Below the pieces are notes generated by a model. It was not told where the DNA came from. It worked only from the letters and a program-made list of their open reading frames with translations, and searched no databases. This document shows, in pieces, positions 10,340 through 22,052 of a stretch of 64,000 bases of DNA. Numbering within the stretch: the first letter of the stretch is position 1; the number at the start of each line of letters is the position of its first letter. The translations under genes and the position numbers were made by a program. This stretch comes from Lucinisca nassula (taxonomy: Eukaryota > Mollusca > Bivalvia > Lucinida > Lucinidae): contig OY757020.1 in assembly GCA_963580285.1 (NCBI GenBank), forward strand, positions 100,009,497 to 100,073,496, written 5' to 3'.

Positions 10340-11070
10340 TTGTCAGATTGTAAACCCCACTTTTCTCTATATCAAGTGGAATTTACAGTGTTCACATATT
10401 CAAGTATTTCTAGAATCCAAGGTATTCGTATCATGGGTCTTCGTATGGAAGACAAATGACCAAAAACGAAATGTATAGTAATCTATGTTTATAATTGGCT
10501 TGCACCGCTGTCACAATTGAACATTGCCACTTTTACCAATATAATAATGGTTTTACACAGGTTTTAATAAGAACATAAAACATATTTACATTTATTTTAA
10601 AAAGCCTCTGTGTTGTATTGGTAACACTACTCGTCTCATAAACCAAACAGATTCTGGGTGCTTGTTAGAACCGCCCCCACATTGGTGATTCTAACGAGTG
10701 ACCACAATCAATATTTTTGTGCAAGAACACAGAAATAATGTATACCTCTGTGAACCACACTTTTCTCAATATAAAGTGTAATGAGTGAATGAGTGTTTGA
10801 GCTTTACGTCTCACCAACAGCTAAGGTCATATGGAGACGGGACTTGGGTTTAAAGACTCATCCGAAAGTCTGGAGAAGTCATATAAAATGTAATTTACAG
10901 GTTTTTAATAAGAACATAAAAAACATATTTAAGAAGCCTCTGTGGTGTATTGGCAAAGCTACTCATCTCATAAACCAAACAAATTGTGGGTGCTAGTTAC
11001 AACTACCCCAACAGTGGTGGTTCTAACGAGTACCCACAATCTATGATTTTGTGTAAGTATAAAGTCCCAG
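10340..11070. repeat. Mosaic of repeat A and SINE-1 fragments
   Basis: Repeat A 5' piece (10345-10395), a SINE-1 tRNA-like head (GCCTCTGTGTTGTATTGGTA, ~10605) that runs straight into a repeat A hairpin (10650-10740), a SINE-1 body in reverse (10783-10880: TTTACGTCTCACCAACAGCT...GACTCATCCGAAAGTCTGGA), a second head (~10937) and a second hairpin (10975-11065). The head-to-hairpin join recurs twice, so it was either copied as a unit or is a duplication. No ORF of note. Confidence 0.6.
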
Positions 11071-11082
11071 AATAAAAGCTTC

Positions 11083-12650
11083 TGTGTCACGAAATTTGGT
11101 ATAGTTACACCTTAATTGCAACCACTGGGTCGGTATCTCTGCTGGAGGATGATTCGTTCATCCCCGATTCATTCATCAGCTCAGTATCAGTTCCTTAGTG
11201 CTGAGGTTGATACTGCGGTGTTGACGTAAGCACACAAGTACTGATTCAAATAACTATATCATATCTTTAACTTTTGCAGAATAAAATTCTAACTTTTTTA
11301 AAACTAAGACTGACTTGTCAGGTGAGACATGTATCTTAGCGGATTTGGTTACCACCTTTTGTTTTATTTTTTAAATATTGCAAGTCTCGCTACTTTGGAC
11401 ATCTCCTTCCTGATGCCCGGGACTTCCGTGGAGCATGGGCCATGTTTGCTGATGTTGGCTCAGTGGGGGACGCCTATCTGGATCGGGCGTCTCTTGCCTG
11501 ATGCCTCCAGCTGACATGTCTCATGAGCTACGTTGGTCGGTGTGTGCTCAGAGGGGGATGTGCTGTGTTTGACGGGTCTTGTCCATCATCCGTTTCGGTT
11601 TCAAAACTTTGGGGTTTAGACACACTGATGAAGATTAAATATCAGAAAGGCCTCTGTGTCACTAAATTTGGTATAGTTACACCTTAATTGCAACCACTGG
11701 GTCGGTATCTCTGCTGGTGGATGATTTGTTTGTCCCCCAGGGTATCATCAGCTCAGTATCAGTTCCTTAGTGCTGAGGTTGATACTGCGGTGTTGACGTC
11801 AGCACTCAAGTACTGATTTAAATAACTAATTATATCTTTTACTTTTGCAGTATAAAATTCTAACTTTTTTAAAACTAAGACTGACTTGTCAGGTGAGACA
11901 TGTATCTTAGCTGATTTGGTTACCACGTTTTTTTTTATTTTTCAAAAATTGCAAGTCTCGCTACTATGGACATCTCCTTCCTGATGCCCGGGACTTCCGT
12001 GGAGTGTGAGCCATGTTCGCTGATGTTGGCTCGGTGGGGGATGCCTATCTGGATCAGGCATCTCTTGCCTGATGCCTCCAGCTGACATGTCTCATGAGCT
12101 ACGTCAGTCGGTGTGTGCTCAGAGGGGGATGTGCTGTTTGACGGGTCTTGTCCATCATCCGCTTCGGTTTCAAAACTTTGGGGTTTAGACACACTGATGA
12201 AGATTAAAATCAGAAAGGCCTCTGTGTCACTAAATTGGTATAGTTACATCTTAATTGCAACCACTGGGTTGGTATCTCTGCTGGTGGATGATTCGTTCGT
12301 CTCCGAGGGTATCATCAGCTGAGTATCAGTTCCTTAGTGCTGAGGTTGATACTGCGGTGTTGACGTCAGCACTCAAGTTCTGATTTAAATAACTATATTA
12401 TATCTTTAACTTTTGCAGTATAAAATTCTAACTTGCAAGTCTCGCTACTTTGGACATCTCCTTCCTGATGCCCGGGACTTCTGTGGAGCGTGGGCCATGT
12501 TTGCTGATGTTGGCTCGGTGGGGGACACCTATCTGAATCAGGCGTCTCTTGTCTGATGCCTCCAGCTGACATGTCTCATGAGCTACATCGGTCGGTGTGT
12601 GCTCGGAGGGGGATGAAAAATATCAGAAAGGCCGCTGTGTCACTAAATGG
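11083..12650 (+). repeat. Large tandem repeat, ~570-bp unit, 2.7 copies
   Basis: CTGTGTCAC restarts at 11083, 11654, 12222 and 12633, giving units of 571, 568 and 411 bp; the third has lost ~160 bp. Each unit has TACACCTTAATTGCAACCAC, a small stem (CTCAGTATCAG/CTGAGGTTGATACTG), GCAAGTCTCGCTACT and GATGCCTCCAGCTGACATGT. The minus strand of the second unit holds an 85-codon open frame, but unit 1 breaks it with a 2-base difference, so coding is unlikely. Confidence 0.85.
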
Positions 12651-13290
12651 TATAGTTACACCTTAACTACATATGACCTTAATTATTAGTTGTTAGTGGG
12701 ATGCAAAACTCAAACATACACTGTACCGCACTCTTATATTGCTGGGTATAGTACATTTTACATTGTAGCACATCAAAAGCGCAACACAGATAGGAAACAA
12801 TGGTGTTAGAGGACTAACGACAATGTAATGTTCGACACTTTCTGAAAAGATTGATCATTAACATTAAGGATAAATAAGAATTTCAGTATAGCACTAATGA
12901 GTATTTGATTACTGACTGGAATTTTATGATAGACCTTTTCTGAAAAAAATATTCAACATTAACTTAAAGCGAATAAGATATGACCGCTTTCGGGACATGA
13001 CATGTTACACTTGTTCACCATAGTGCATGTAAATGCCTGCAAGTGCTCAATAATTAAGACAAGATGTTTGCTCCTGAGCATTGACCAAAGATATCTTCAA
13101 ATCTATAAAAAATTAAATAGGTTTCATGGTGCTACTTAGAAACGCCTGGTTTAATCTAGGCATCATTTTTTAATGCCTTTGAACGAATATAATACAGAAT
13201 CTTTCATCCAAAATTGCCTCCTCTCACCCTTAATTTCCCTACTACCTCATATATTCAGTATATTAAGAAGATAATTGGATAAAATAATAA
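12651..13290. other. No gene recognised; interior of the TIR element
   Basis: AT-rich. A SINE-1 tail fragment (ATGACCTTAATTATTAGTTG then GGGATGCAAAACTC) is visible near 12675-12712. Nothing else recognised before the right terminal inverted repeat. Confidence 0.6.
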
Positions 13291-13897
13291 TTTTAAAGGT
13301 CCGTTCCGGTTTTTCCAGGTCCGTTCCGGTTATTGGGTCCATTCCGGTTAGTAAAGGCACCGGTTTACAAGTATCGTAGGAGGCCCAGAAATGGTGACTG
13401 ACCTGTTTCGGTGACACTTAGTTCCCATGCAATATTTTCTAAGTAAAGAGTTCTGTGACGTCATCACATCCAGTTGTTAAAAGTATAAATAAAGACCTTT
13501 CATTTCTATCAACAACATCAAAAAATTCTATTCAAAGATGTCAGCTAATTATAAATTTATATTTCCTTGCATATTTTAGCTGTTTTTCTTAATACCTTTT
13601 TTAATATGTATTGATGTGCCTCCCAAAAGCAATAGTTTAATTGTCTTGAAATATTTTCCCCATCAAAACATTTTCTGTCTTCTGCTACTTCAAGTTGCAT
13701 GACCTGTTGGGGTTAGCTTCCATTTTTTATTTACAGGGACTGCCCCAAAATTGATGCCAGTGCTTAACTTTTGTCTTTGCTTTGCAATTCAAAATTGAAT
13801 ACATACCTTGTTTTACTTTAGCTCCCTCTTCTTTTTCAGATGCAGCCTCAAAAAGCTGTGGGGACTAATAAAATCACTGGGTTTCTTTTATCATAAA

Positions 13898-16045
13898 CAA
13901 GAGGGCCATGATGGCCCTGGATCGCTCACCTGATCCATAGAGTAACAAGTGGGCCCTGGGGAGGCCATTATTGACCCCAGGGCTATAATGTGCATAATGT
14001 TGAGGGAGGTCTAAATAGGTGAAGCTTCATACCAAATATCAACAAAGGCTATAATTTGAACAATCTTGGCAAAGGTCCACTAGATGAAGCTACACAACAA
14101 ATATCAAATATCAAAGACATGGGCCTTGCGGTTTCAGAGAAGAAGATTTTTTTAAAGATATTCCCTACATAAACCTATGTAAAACCAAATGGCCCCATGG
14201 TGGGGGCATTTTTTGGCCTCATGGCTATAATTTAAACAATCTTGATAGAGGTCCACTAGATGAAGCTTCACACCAAATATCAAAATCCTGGGCCTTGCAG
14301 TTTCAGAGGAGAAGATTTTTAAAGATTTCCCTATATAAGTCCATGTAAAACCAAAGGGTCTCGGGGCGGGGGCACTTTTGGCCCCAGGGCTATAATTTGA
14401 ACAATCTTGATAGAGGTCCACTAGATGAAATTTCACAACAAATATCAAAGACCTAGGCCTTATGGTTTCACAGAAGATTTTTGAAGATTATCTCTATATA
14501 AGTCTTTGTAAAACCAAAGGGCCCCCGAGCAGGGGCATTTGTGGCCCCGAGGGCTTTAATTTGAACAATCTTGGTAGCGGTCCACTAGATGGAGCTCCAT
14601 ACCAAATATCCAAGACACGGACCTTGCAGTTTCAGAGAGGAAGATTTTTAAATATTTCCCTATATATAAGTTTATGTAAAACCAAAGGGTCTCAGGGCGG
14701 GGGCATTTTTGGCTCCACGGCTACAATTTGAACTATCTTGGTAAAGGTCCACTAGCTGAAGCTTCATAACAAATATCACAGACCTGGGCCTTGCGGTTTC
14801 AGCGAAGAAGATTTTTAAAGATTTTCCATATACAAGCCCATGTAAAACCAAAGGGCCCCGGGGCGGTGGCATTTTTGGCCCCAGCACTATAATTTGAACA
14901 ATCTTGGTAGGGGCCCACTAGATGAAGCTTCATACCAAATATCAAAGACCTAGGCCTTGTTGTTTCAGAGAAGAAGATTTTTAAAGATTTTCCCTATTTA
15001 GTCTATGTAAAACCAAAGGGCCCCGGCGTGGGGGCATTTTTGGCACCAGGGCTATAATTTGAACAATCTTGGTAGAGGTCCACAAGATGAAGCTGCATAC
15101 CAAATATCAAAGACCTGGGCCTTGCGGTTTCAGAGAAGAAGATTTTTAAAGATTTTCCATATATAAGCCTATGTAAAACAACAGGGCCTCGGGGCGGGGA
15201 CATTTTTGGCCCCAGCACTATAATTTGAACAATCTTGGTAGGGTTCCACTAGATGAAGCTTCAAATTAAATAGCAAAAACCTGGGCTTTGCGGTTTCGAA
15301 AAGAAGATTTTTAAAGAGTTTCCCTATATAAGCCCATGTAAAACCAAAGGGCCCCGGGGCAGGGGCATTTTTGGCCCCAGCACTATAATTTGAACAATCT
15401 TGGTAGGGGTCCACTAGATGAAGCTTCATATCAAATATCAAAGACCTGGGCCTTGCGGTTTTTAGAGAAGAAGATTTTTAAAGATTTTCCCTATATAAGT
15501 CTATGTAAAACCAAAGGGCCCCAGGGCGGGGGCATTTTTGGCCCCAGCACTATAATTTGAACAATCTTGGTAGGGGTCCACTAGATGAAGCTTCATACCA
15601 AATATCAAAGACCTAGGCCTTGTGGTTTCAGAGAAGAAGATTTTTAAAGAGTTTCCCTTTTAAGCCCATGCAAAACCAAAGGGCCCCAGGGCGGAGGCAT
15701 TTTTGGGCCCAGCACTATAATTTGAACAATCTTGGTAGGGGTCCACTAGATGAAGCTTCATACCAAATATTAAAGACCTGGGCCTTGTGGTTTCAGAGAA
15801 GAAGATTTTTTAAGTTTTCGGTGAAAAAAATCTATTTTTGGCTCCTGTGACATAGATGTGCAACGGACCGGAACCATTTGAACAACTTTGAAAGGGGACC
15901 ACCTAAGGATCATTCTTGTGAAGTTTGGTTAAAATCTGATTAGTGGTTTAGGAGGAGATGTCGTTTAAAGAAAAAGTTTACGCACGCACGACGGAGGAAA
16001 AGTGATCCCAAAAGCTCACCTCGTCACTACATGACAGGTGAGCTA
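13898..16045 (+). mobile_element. Helitron-like element with ~167-bp tandem core (left arm)
   Basis: CAAGAGGGCCATGATGGCCC at the start and a hairpin ending GGTGAGCT at 16044, then A5. Core of ~10 monomers, same subfamily as 6738-9666 (TATAATTTGAACAATCTTGG, GATGAAGCTTCATACCAAAT). The opposite arm of the inverted repeat lacks it and reads TTATCATAAAAAAGTGTACC, so insertion was into an A6 run with no visible target duplication beyond A. Non-coding. Confidence 0.85.
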
Positions 16046-16336
16046 AAAAGTGTACCCAGTGTTACATACCCCTATGAAAACACTGAATACAGCTCATATA
16101 TTGCTACAAGCAAAGGGTTGAAAAAATGGCATGATTGATTTGTGTGTCCCGGACATGCTGAAAAGTAAATTAATTTGAATATCTAATATACCATTTGTGA
16201 ATATGTTCTTTGACTGTTAACAGTTTCTAGTAATGTTGTTTTAACCATCACAACATTTTCAATACATAATTATGCACCGTTACTGTACCATGAGGCAAAG
16301 TTCAAAGGTAACTGATTCTGGTCACTTGTAATTTCC

Positions 16337-16527
16337 GGGTTTTGAAATAGGTATCGTTGAGTGACCAGTTTCAGTGACTGTAAGCACTTTCTTTTGTATA
16401 ATGATTAAATGCCATACAAATAAATAAAAAATGCATTTTATGTTTTGTTTGTTTTATTCCCTTTCCACCCTGACAAATTTGGTTTTCAAAACATCAATAG
16501 TGTGTTGGGGGCAGCCATTGTTTTCAC
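16337..16527. repeat. Spacer of the inverted repeat, also present inverted at 20509-20693
   Basis: GAGTGACCAGTTTCAGTGAC, then TGCCATACAAATAAATAAAA, TTCCCTTTCCACCCTGACAA and GGGGGCAGCCATTG. The same words occur in reverse complement and reverse order at 20509-20693, so the spacer flanks the right arm on both sides. Confidence 0.75.
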
Positions 16528-17134
16528 CTACATATTTCAAAACCGGAAATTACAACTGACCAGAATCGGTGACCTTTGAACTTTGCCTCATGGTACAGTA
16601 ACAGTGCAAAATTATGTACTGAAAATGTTGTGATGGTTAAAACAACATTACTAGAAACTGTTAACTGTCAAAGAACATATTCACAAATGGTATAATAGAT
16701 ATTCAAATTGATTTACTTTTCAGCGTGTCTGGGACACATGAATCTATCATGCCATTTTTCAACCCTTTGCTTGTAGCAATATATGAGATGTATTCAGTGT
16801 TTTCATAGGAGTATTTAACACTGGGTACACTTTTTTATGATAAAAGAAACCCAGTGTTTTTATTAGTCCCCACAGCTTTTTGTGGCTGCATCTGAAAGAG
16901 AAGAGGGAGCTTAACTAAAATGAGGTATGTTTTTCACTTTTGAATTGCAAAGCAAAGACAAAAGTTAAGCACTGGCATCAATTTTGGGGCAGTCCCTGTT
17001 AATTAAAAAATGGAAGCTGACTCCAACAGGTCATGTGACTTGAAGTAGCAGAAGACAGAAAATGTTGTGCTGGGGAAAATATTTAAAAAAAAATTAAACT
17101 ATCACTTTTGGGAGGCACATCAATACATATTAAA

Positions 17135-20100
17135 CAAGAGGGCCCAATGGCCCTATATCGCTCACCTGTGTACCAGAAAAAAAGTGTAGGAGACCACTTG
17201 ACATTGCTACATACTAAACATCTGAGCTCTGGACCTTATGACTTTGGAGAAGAAGATTTTTGAATCTTTTTTTCCAGTATAAGTCCATAGGTCAATTTTG
17301 ACCCAAAAGGCATGGCTGGCAGGATTTATGTAGGCGATCATTTTATGTTGCTATATACTAAATATCTAAGGTCCGTACTTCATGGTTTCAGAGAAGAAGA
17401 TTTTTGAAGCTTTTTTTTCGTTATAAGTTTATTGGAGTTAAGAAGCCACAGGATTTGGCCAATTTGAACCCCAGGGGCAAGACTCAGGCAGGATTCATGT
17501 AGGCAACCACTCCACATTGCTACATGCTAAATACCAAAGCTCTGGGCCTTATGGTTTCAGAGAAGAATATTTTTGAAGTTTTTTTTCCATTTTAAGTTTT
17601 TTTTTCCATTTTAAGTCCATCCATGGTAGCTAATGGGCCATAGGCATGGCCAATTCCGGCGCAAGGGGCATGATTGGCAGGGTGACCATTTGCCATTGCT
17701 ACATGCTAAATATCTACGCTCTGGGCACTGTGGTTTCAGAGTAGAAGATTTTTGAAGCTTTTTCCATTAGGAGTCTATGGGGGTAAGGGGCCACAGGCAT
17801 GGCCCATTTGGACCCCAGGGGCATGATTGGCAGGAATTATGTAGGTGACCAGAGAAAAGGAGAAAAGTGATATAAGAAAGACATGTAGTAGAGGGCTAAA
17901 ATTGGGGGAGGCGTGGCCCATTTGGATCCCAGGGGCATGATTGGCAGGAATTATGTACGTGACCACTTGCCTTAGCTACATGCTAAATATCTAAGCTCTG
18001 GGCCCTGTTGTTTTAGAGAAGAAGATTTTTGAAGCTTTTTTTTCCCCATTATAAGTCTATGGGCGCAAAGGGGCCCCAGGGTGTGACCAATTTGGACCCC
18101 AGGGGCATGATTGGCAGGATTTATGTAGGTGACCACTTGACATTGTTACAAGCTAAATATCTAAGCTCTGAGCCCTGTGGTTTCAGAGAAGAAGATTTTT
18201 GAAGCTTTTTTCCATTATGAGTCTATGGGAGCTAACAGGGTTTGGCCCATTTGGATCCCAGGGGCATGATTGGCAGGATTTATGTAGGTGAACAGTTGTC
18301 ATTGCCACATGCTAAATATCTAAGCTCTGGGCCCTGTGGTTTCAGAGAAGAAGATTTTTGAAGCTTTTTCCATTTTGAGTCTATAGGAGCAAAGGGGCCC
18401 CGGGGCGTGGCCCATTTGGACCCCAAGGGCATGATTGGCAGGATTAATGTAGGTGACCACTTGCCGTTGCTACCTGCTAAATATCTAAGCTCTGGGCCCT
18501 GTGGTTTCAGAGAAGAAGATTTTTGAAGCTTTTTTTCCATAATGAGTCTATGGGAGCAAAGGGGCCCCAGGGTGTGGCCCATTTGGAACCCAGGGGCATG
18601 ATTGGCAGGAATTCTGTAGGCGACCACTTGCCATTCCTACATGCTAAATATCTAAGCTCTGGGCCCTGTGGTTTCAGAGAAGAAGATTTCTGAAGCTTTT
18701 TTTTCCATTATGAGTCTATGGGAGCTAAGGGGCCCTGAGGCTTCGCCCATTTGGACCCCAGGGGCATGATTGGCAGGATTTATGTAGGTTACCACTTGCC
18801 GTTGTTACATACTAAATATCTGAGATCTGGGCTCTGTTGTTTCAGAGAAGCTTTTTCCATTATGAGTCTATAGGAGCTAAAGGGCCCCAAGGCGTGGTCC
18901 GTTTAGACCCCAGGGGCATGATTGGCAGGAATTATGTAGGTGACAAATTGCCTTTACTACATGCTAAACATATAAGCTCTGGGCCTTGTGGTTTCAGAGA
19001 AGAAGATTTTTGAAGATTTTTTCCATTACGAGTCTATGGGAGCGAAGGGGCCCCGGGGCGTGGCCCATTTGGACCCCAGGGGCATGATTGGCAGGAATTA
19101 TGTTGGTGACCACTTGCCATTGCTACATGCTAAATATCTAAGCTCTGGGCCCTGTGGTTTCAGAGAAGAAGATTTTTGAAGCTTTTTTCCCATTATGAGT
19201 CTATAGGAGCTAAGGGGCCCCGGGGCGTGGTCCTTTTGGACCCCAGGGGCATGATTGGCAGGAATTATGTAGGTGACCACTTGCCATTGCTACATGCTAA
19301 ATATCTAAGCTCTGGGCCCTGTGGTTTCAGAGAAGGAGATTTTTTAATCTTTTTTCCATTGCGAGTCTATAGGAGCTAAGGGGCCCTGGGGCGTGGTCCG
19401 TTTGGACCCCAGGGGCATGATTGGCAGGAATTATGTAGGACACCACTTGCCGTTACTACATGCTAAATATATAAGCTCTGGGCCCTGTGGTTTCAGGGAA
19501 GAAGATTTTTGAAGCTTTTTTTCCATTATGAGTCTATGGGAGCTAAGGGGCCCCGGGGCGTGGTCCATTTTGAACCAAGGGGCATGATTGGCAGGAATTA
19601 TGTAGGTGACCACTTGCCATTGCTACATGCTAAATATATAAGCTCTGGGCCCTGTGGTTTCAGAGAAGAAGATTTTTGCAGCTTTTTTTCCATAATGAGT
19701 CTATGGGAGCGAAGGGGCCCCGGGGCGTGGCCCATTTGGCACCCAGGGGCATGATTGGCAGGAATTATGTAGTTGACCACTTGCCCTTGCTACATGCTAA
19801 ATATCTAAGCTCTGGGCCCTGTGGTTTCAGAGGAGAAGATTTTTGAAGCTTTTTTCCATTATGAGTCTAGGGGAGCGAAGGGGCCCTGGGGCGTGGCCCA
19901 TTTGGCACCCAGGGGCATGATTGGCAGGAATTATGTAGTTGACCACTTGCCCTTGCTACATGCTAATTTAAATATCTAAGCTCTGGGCCCTGTGGTTTCA
20001 GGGAAGAAGATTTTTAAATTTTTTCCCTTTATAAGTCTATGGGAGCTGTATGTTGCCATGGCAACCAGAATTCCAATCTGATCAGCCCCAAAACCTTATG

Positions 20101-20280
20101 CAGCCTTTCCCCCTACCTGATGATGCTTCACATGAAATTTGATAAAGATTGGTCATGAGGTATTAGAGACATACTTATTTGAAATTGTTTACGGACGCAC
20201 GGACGGACGGATGGACGCACGCACGACGAACAAAAAGTGATCCCAAAAGCTCACCTTGTCACTACGTGACAGGTGAGCTA
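17135..20280 (+). mobile_element. Helitron-like element with ~166-bp tandem core (right arm)
   Basis: Starts CAAGAGGGCCCAATGGCCC with TATCGCTCACCTG and ends in the same hairpin (TCACCTTGTCAC / GTGACAGGTGA). Core of ~17 monomers of 165-167 bp with GGGGCATGATTGGCAGGAAT, TTGCTACATGCTAAATATCT, GTGGTTTCAGAGAAGAAGAT and CATTATGAGTCTATGGGAG. Monomers differ from those at 6738 and 13898 except for the GTTTCAGAGAAGAAGATTTT stretch, so this is a sister subfamily on the same ends. The opposite arm is empty at this point and reads AATACCTTTTTTAATATG. Confidence 0.85.
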
Positions 20281-20693
20281 AAAAGGTATTAAGAAAAACA
20301 GTCAAAATATCCAAGGAAATATAAATTTATTTTTAACTGACGTCTTTGAACAGAATTTTTCGATGTTGTTGGTAGAAATGAAAGGTCTTTATTTATACTT
20401 TTAACAATTAGATGTGATGACGTCACAGAACTCTTTACTAAGAAAATACCGCGAGGGAATTAAGTGTCACCGAAACAGGTCAGTCACCATTTCTGGGCCG
20501 CCTACGATAGGGTCAAAACAATGGCTGCCTCCAACCCACTATTGGTGTTTTGAAAACCAAATTTGTCAGGGTGGAAAGGGAATAAAACAAATAAAATATA
20601 AAATGCATTTTTTATTTATTTGTATGGCATTTAATCATTATATAAAAGATAGTGCTTACAGTCACTGAAACTGTTCACTCAAGTTCACGATAG

Positions 20694-21055
20694 TGCAAGC
20701 ACCTTGCAGCCCAAGCGGGGGCCCTAAACCAGATACCTGAAGCATTCCAGATGAAGCTTTTGTTGTTTATCACAAAAACGGGTATCTTTTCTTGGTCCAT
20801 GTACAGAATCAGAGAAAATGTCATTAAAGTTGTCGAAATATCAAAGCAGCCAATTTCAAATTGTTTTCGTGGGTGCCGCCATGTTTTTTTGGAATGGCCC
20901 CTATCGGTGTTGTTGCATTTAGCGAAACAACCGGGATCCAAACAGTGGCCGGTTCGATTTTAACTCTTCTGATTTCAGTTGGGCTATGTTTGACCGGAAC
21001 GACTGGAAATTGCTCCAGACAAGCAGATTAAATTCAACTACTAATTACATCAGCA
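20694..21055. other. No feature recognised
   Basis: Two overlapping open frames on opposite strands have no recognisable motif. This stretch separates the inverted repeat from the first L-A copy. Confidence 0.5.
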
Positions 21056-21835
21056 TACTTTGGAACATGTCCAATCCGCAAAATATCTTGGTATCACCAT
21101 TACTGATAATCTTGATTGGGGTCAACATATTTCTGAGATTACCTCTAAAGCAACTACGACATTAGGGTTTCTTAGACGTAATTTGGCTTTTGCACCTAGG
21201 CAGACAAAGGATGTTGCATACAAAACCTTGGTTAGACCTCAATTAGAGTATGCATCACCTGTTTGGCATCCCCATGTTAAAACTCAGGTTCAACAGGTTG
21301 AGAAGGTTCAAAGGACGGCTGTCCGATGGACCTGCAGGCGATGGCGGAACAGAAGTAGTGTTGGTGAAATGCTCGATGAGCTGGAGTGGCCATCGTTGGA
21401 GGCCCGTCGTGAGCAGTCCTCTTTAACCTTCTTTTATAAGATACACTCTGACACAGTGTCTCTTAATATAGATAAATACTTGACCCCTGTGACTACTTCA
21501 ACTCAAACAAGGGCATCAAAACTAAACAACAGTCAATATCGTAGGTACCAGGCCTATAGTGATGCCCTGAAGAATTCTTTCTTCCCTAGAAATATTCCTC
21601 AGTGGAATAGTCTTCCCTCCTCTGTGGTAAATGCCAAAACTGCAGAGGAGTTCAAAGCCCGCATGGTGTAGATTGGGATCCAGAGGTGTGCGTTTTAGTA
21701 CACCTCTGAAAGCAGATTGTAAATAGTTTAAGAACTCGTACAGTGGGTGTTTTTTTTTTTTTTTTGCTAAATTCTAAATTTAGCGCACCACCCAACTGAG
21801 GTAATGGCCAAGTATGACCGACTCAGTATATGAAG
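21056..21835 (+). mobile_element. L-A non-LTR retrotransposon, 5'-truncated 3' end
   Basis: A 203-codon frame gives the C-terminal part of the reverse transcriptase ORF: SAKYLGITITDNLDWGQHIS, TLGFLRRNLAFAPRQTKDVA, YKTLVRPQLEYASPVWHPHV, FFPRNIPQWNSLPSSVV, then stop at 21669. The palm with the FADD box is missing. The 3' UTR (CAGAGGTGTGCGTTTTAGTA, a T16 run, GCTAAATTCTAAATTTAG, GGTAATGGCCAAGTATGACC) matches the copies at 32236 and 39986 and ends at GAAGATAG. This is the cleanest L-A C-terminus in the window. Confidence 0.85.
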
Positions 21836-22052
21836 ATAGAAATATATTCTATAAAGGACTGTCCATGGAACTGGAATTCGACTCAGAATCTGTTTGGGTT
21901 AAGGTTTTTGCAAACAAATAAACTTGAGAGAATCCAAGAGCGGGCCCTGAGATTCATCAATGATGATTATTCATCTTCACTCAGGGACCTCCTCACTTCC
22001 ACAAATACCCAACCTCTGCATGTACGCAGGCTCAAACAAATGGCTTGCGAAG

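Larger units (their letters stand above)
6518..13362. mobile_element. 6.8-kb TIR element with 9-bp target duplication (MULE-like)
   Basis: The ends are ~70-bp inverted repeats containing TTTACTAACCGGAATGGACC and two GGAACGGACCT words. They match outward from 6518 and 13362 with only a few mismatches. Both ends are flanked by the identical 9-mer GTTTACAAG (6509-6517 and 13363-13371). A 9-bp duplication plus long TIRs is the classic Mutator-like signature. No transposase frame is present. Nested inside are a Helitron-like element (6738), a pogo-like MITE (9953), repeat A/SINE-1 pieces and a 570-bp tandem array, so the founding element was probably far shorter. The superfamily call is inference; the ends and the duplication are read directly. 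Confidence 0.8.
13373..20693. repeat. Large inverted repeat with a nested element in each arm
   Basis: Left arm 13373-16336 and right arm 16528-20508 are reverse complements once the element at 13898-16045 (left) and the one at 17135-20280 (right) are removed; each arm is then ~0.8 kb. Matching landmarks include TATCGTAGG/CCTACGATA at the outer ends, ATGTGATGACGTCACAGAAC, GGGGACTAATAAAA and GGCATGATTGATTTG. The spacer 16337-16527 recurs inverted at 20509-20693, so a larger TIR unit (spacer, arm, inverted spacer) may have been involved. No coding sequence in the arms. Confidence 0.8.

Noticed and set aside
11935..12192. 85-codon minus-strand open frame in the 570-bp tandem unit
   Set aside because: The equivalent frame in the neighbouring unit is broken by a 2-base difference and stops, so there is no sign of coding conservation.
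17170..20040. Possible CRISPR-like array (repeated ~166-bp units)
   Set aside because: Units are satellite monomers that diverge along their whole length; there is no short constant repeat with unique spacers, and the DNA is animal.
16337..20693. Autonomous TIR transposon with 190-bp ends
   Set aside because: The spacer does flank the right arm in inverted form, but I see no transposase and no target duplication, so only an inverted repeat is claimed.
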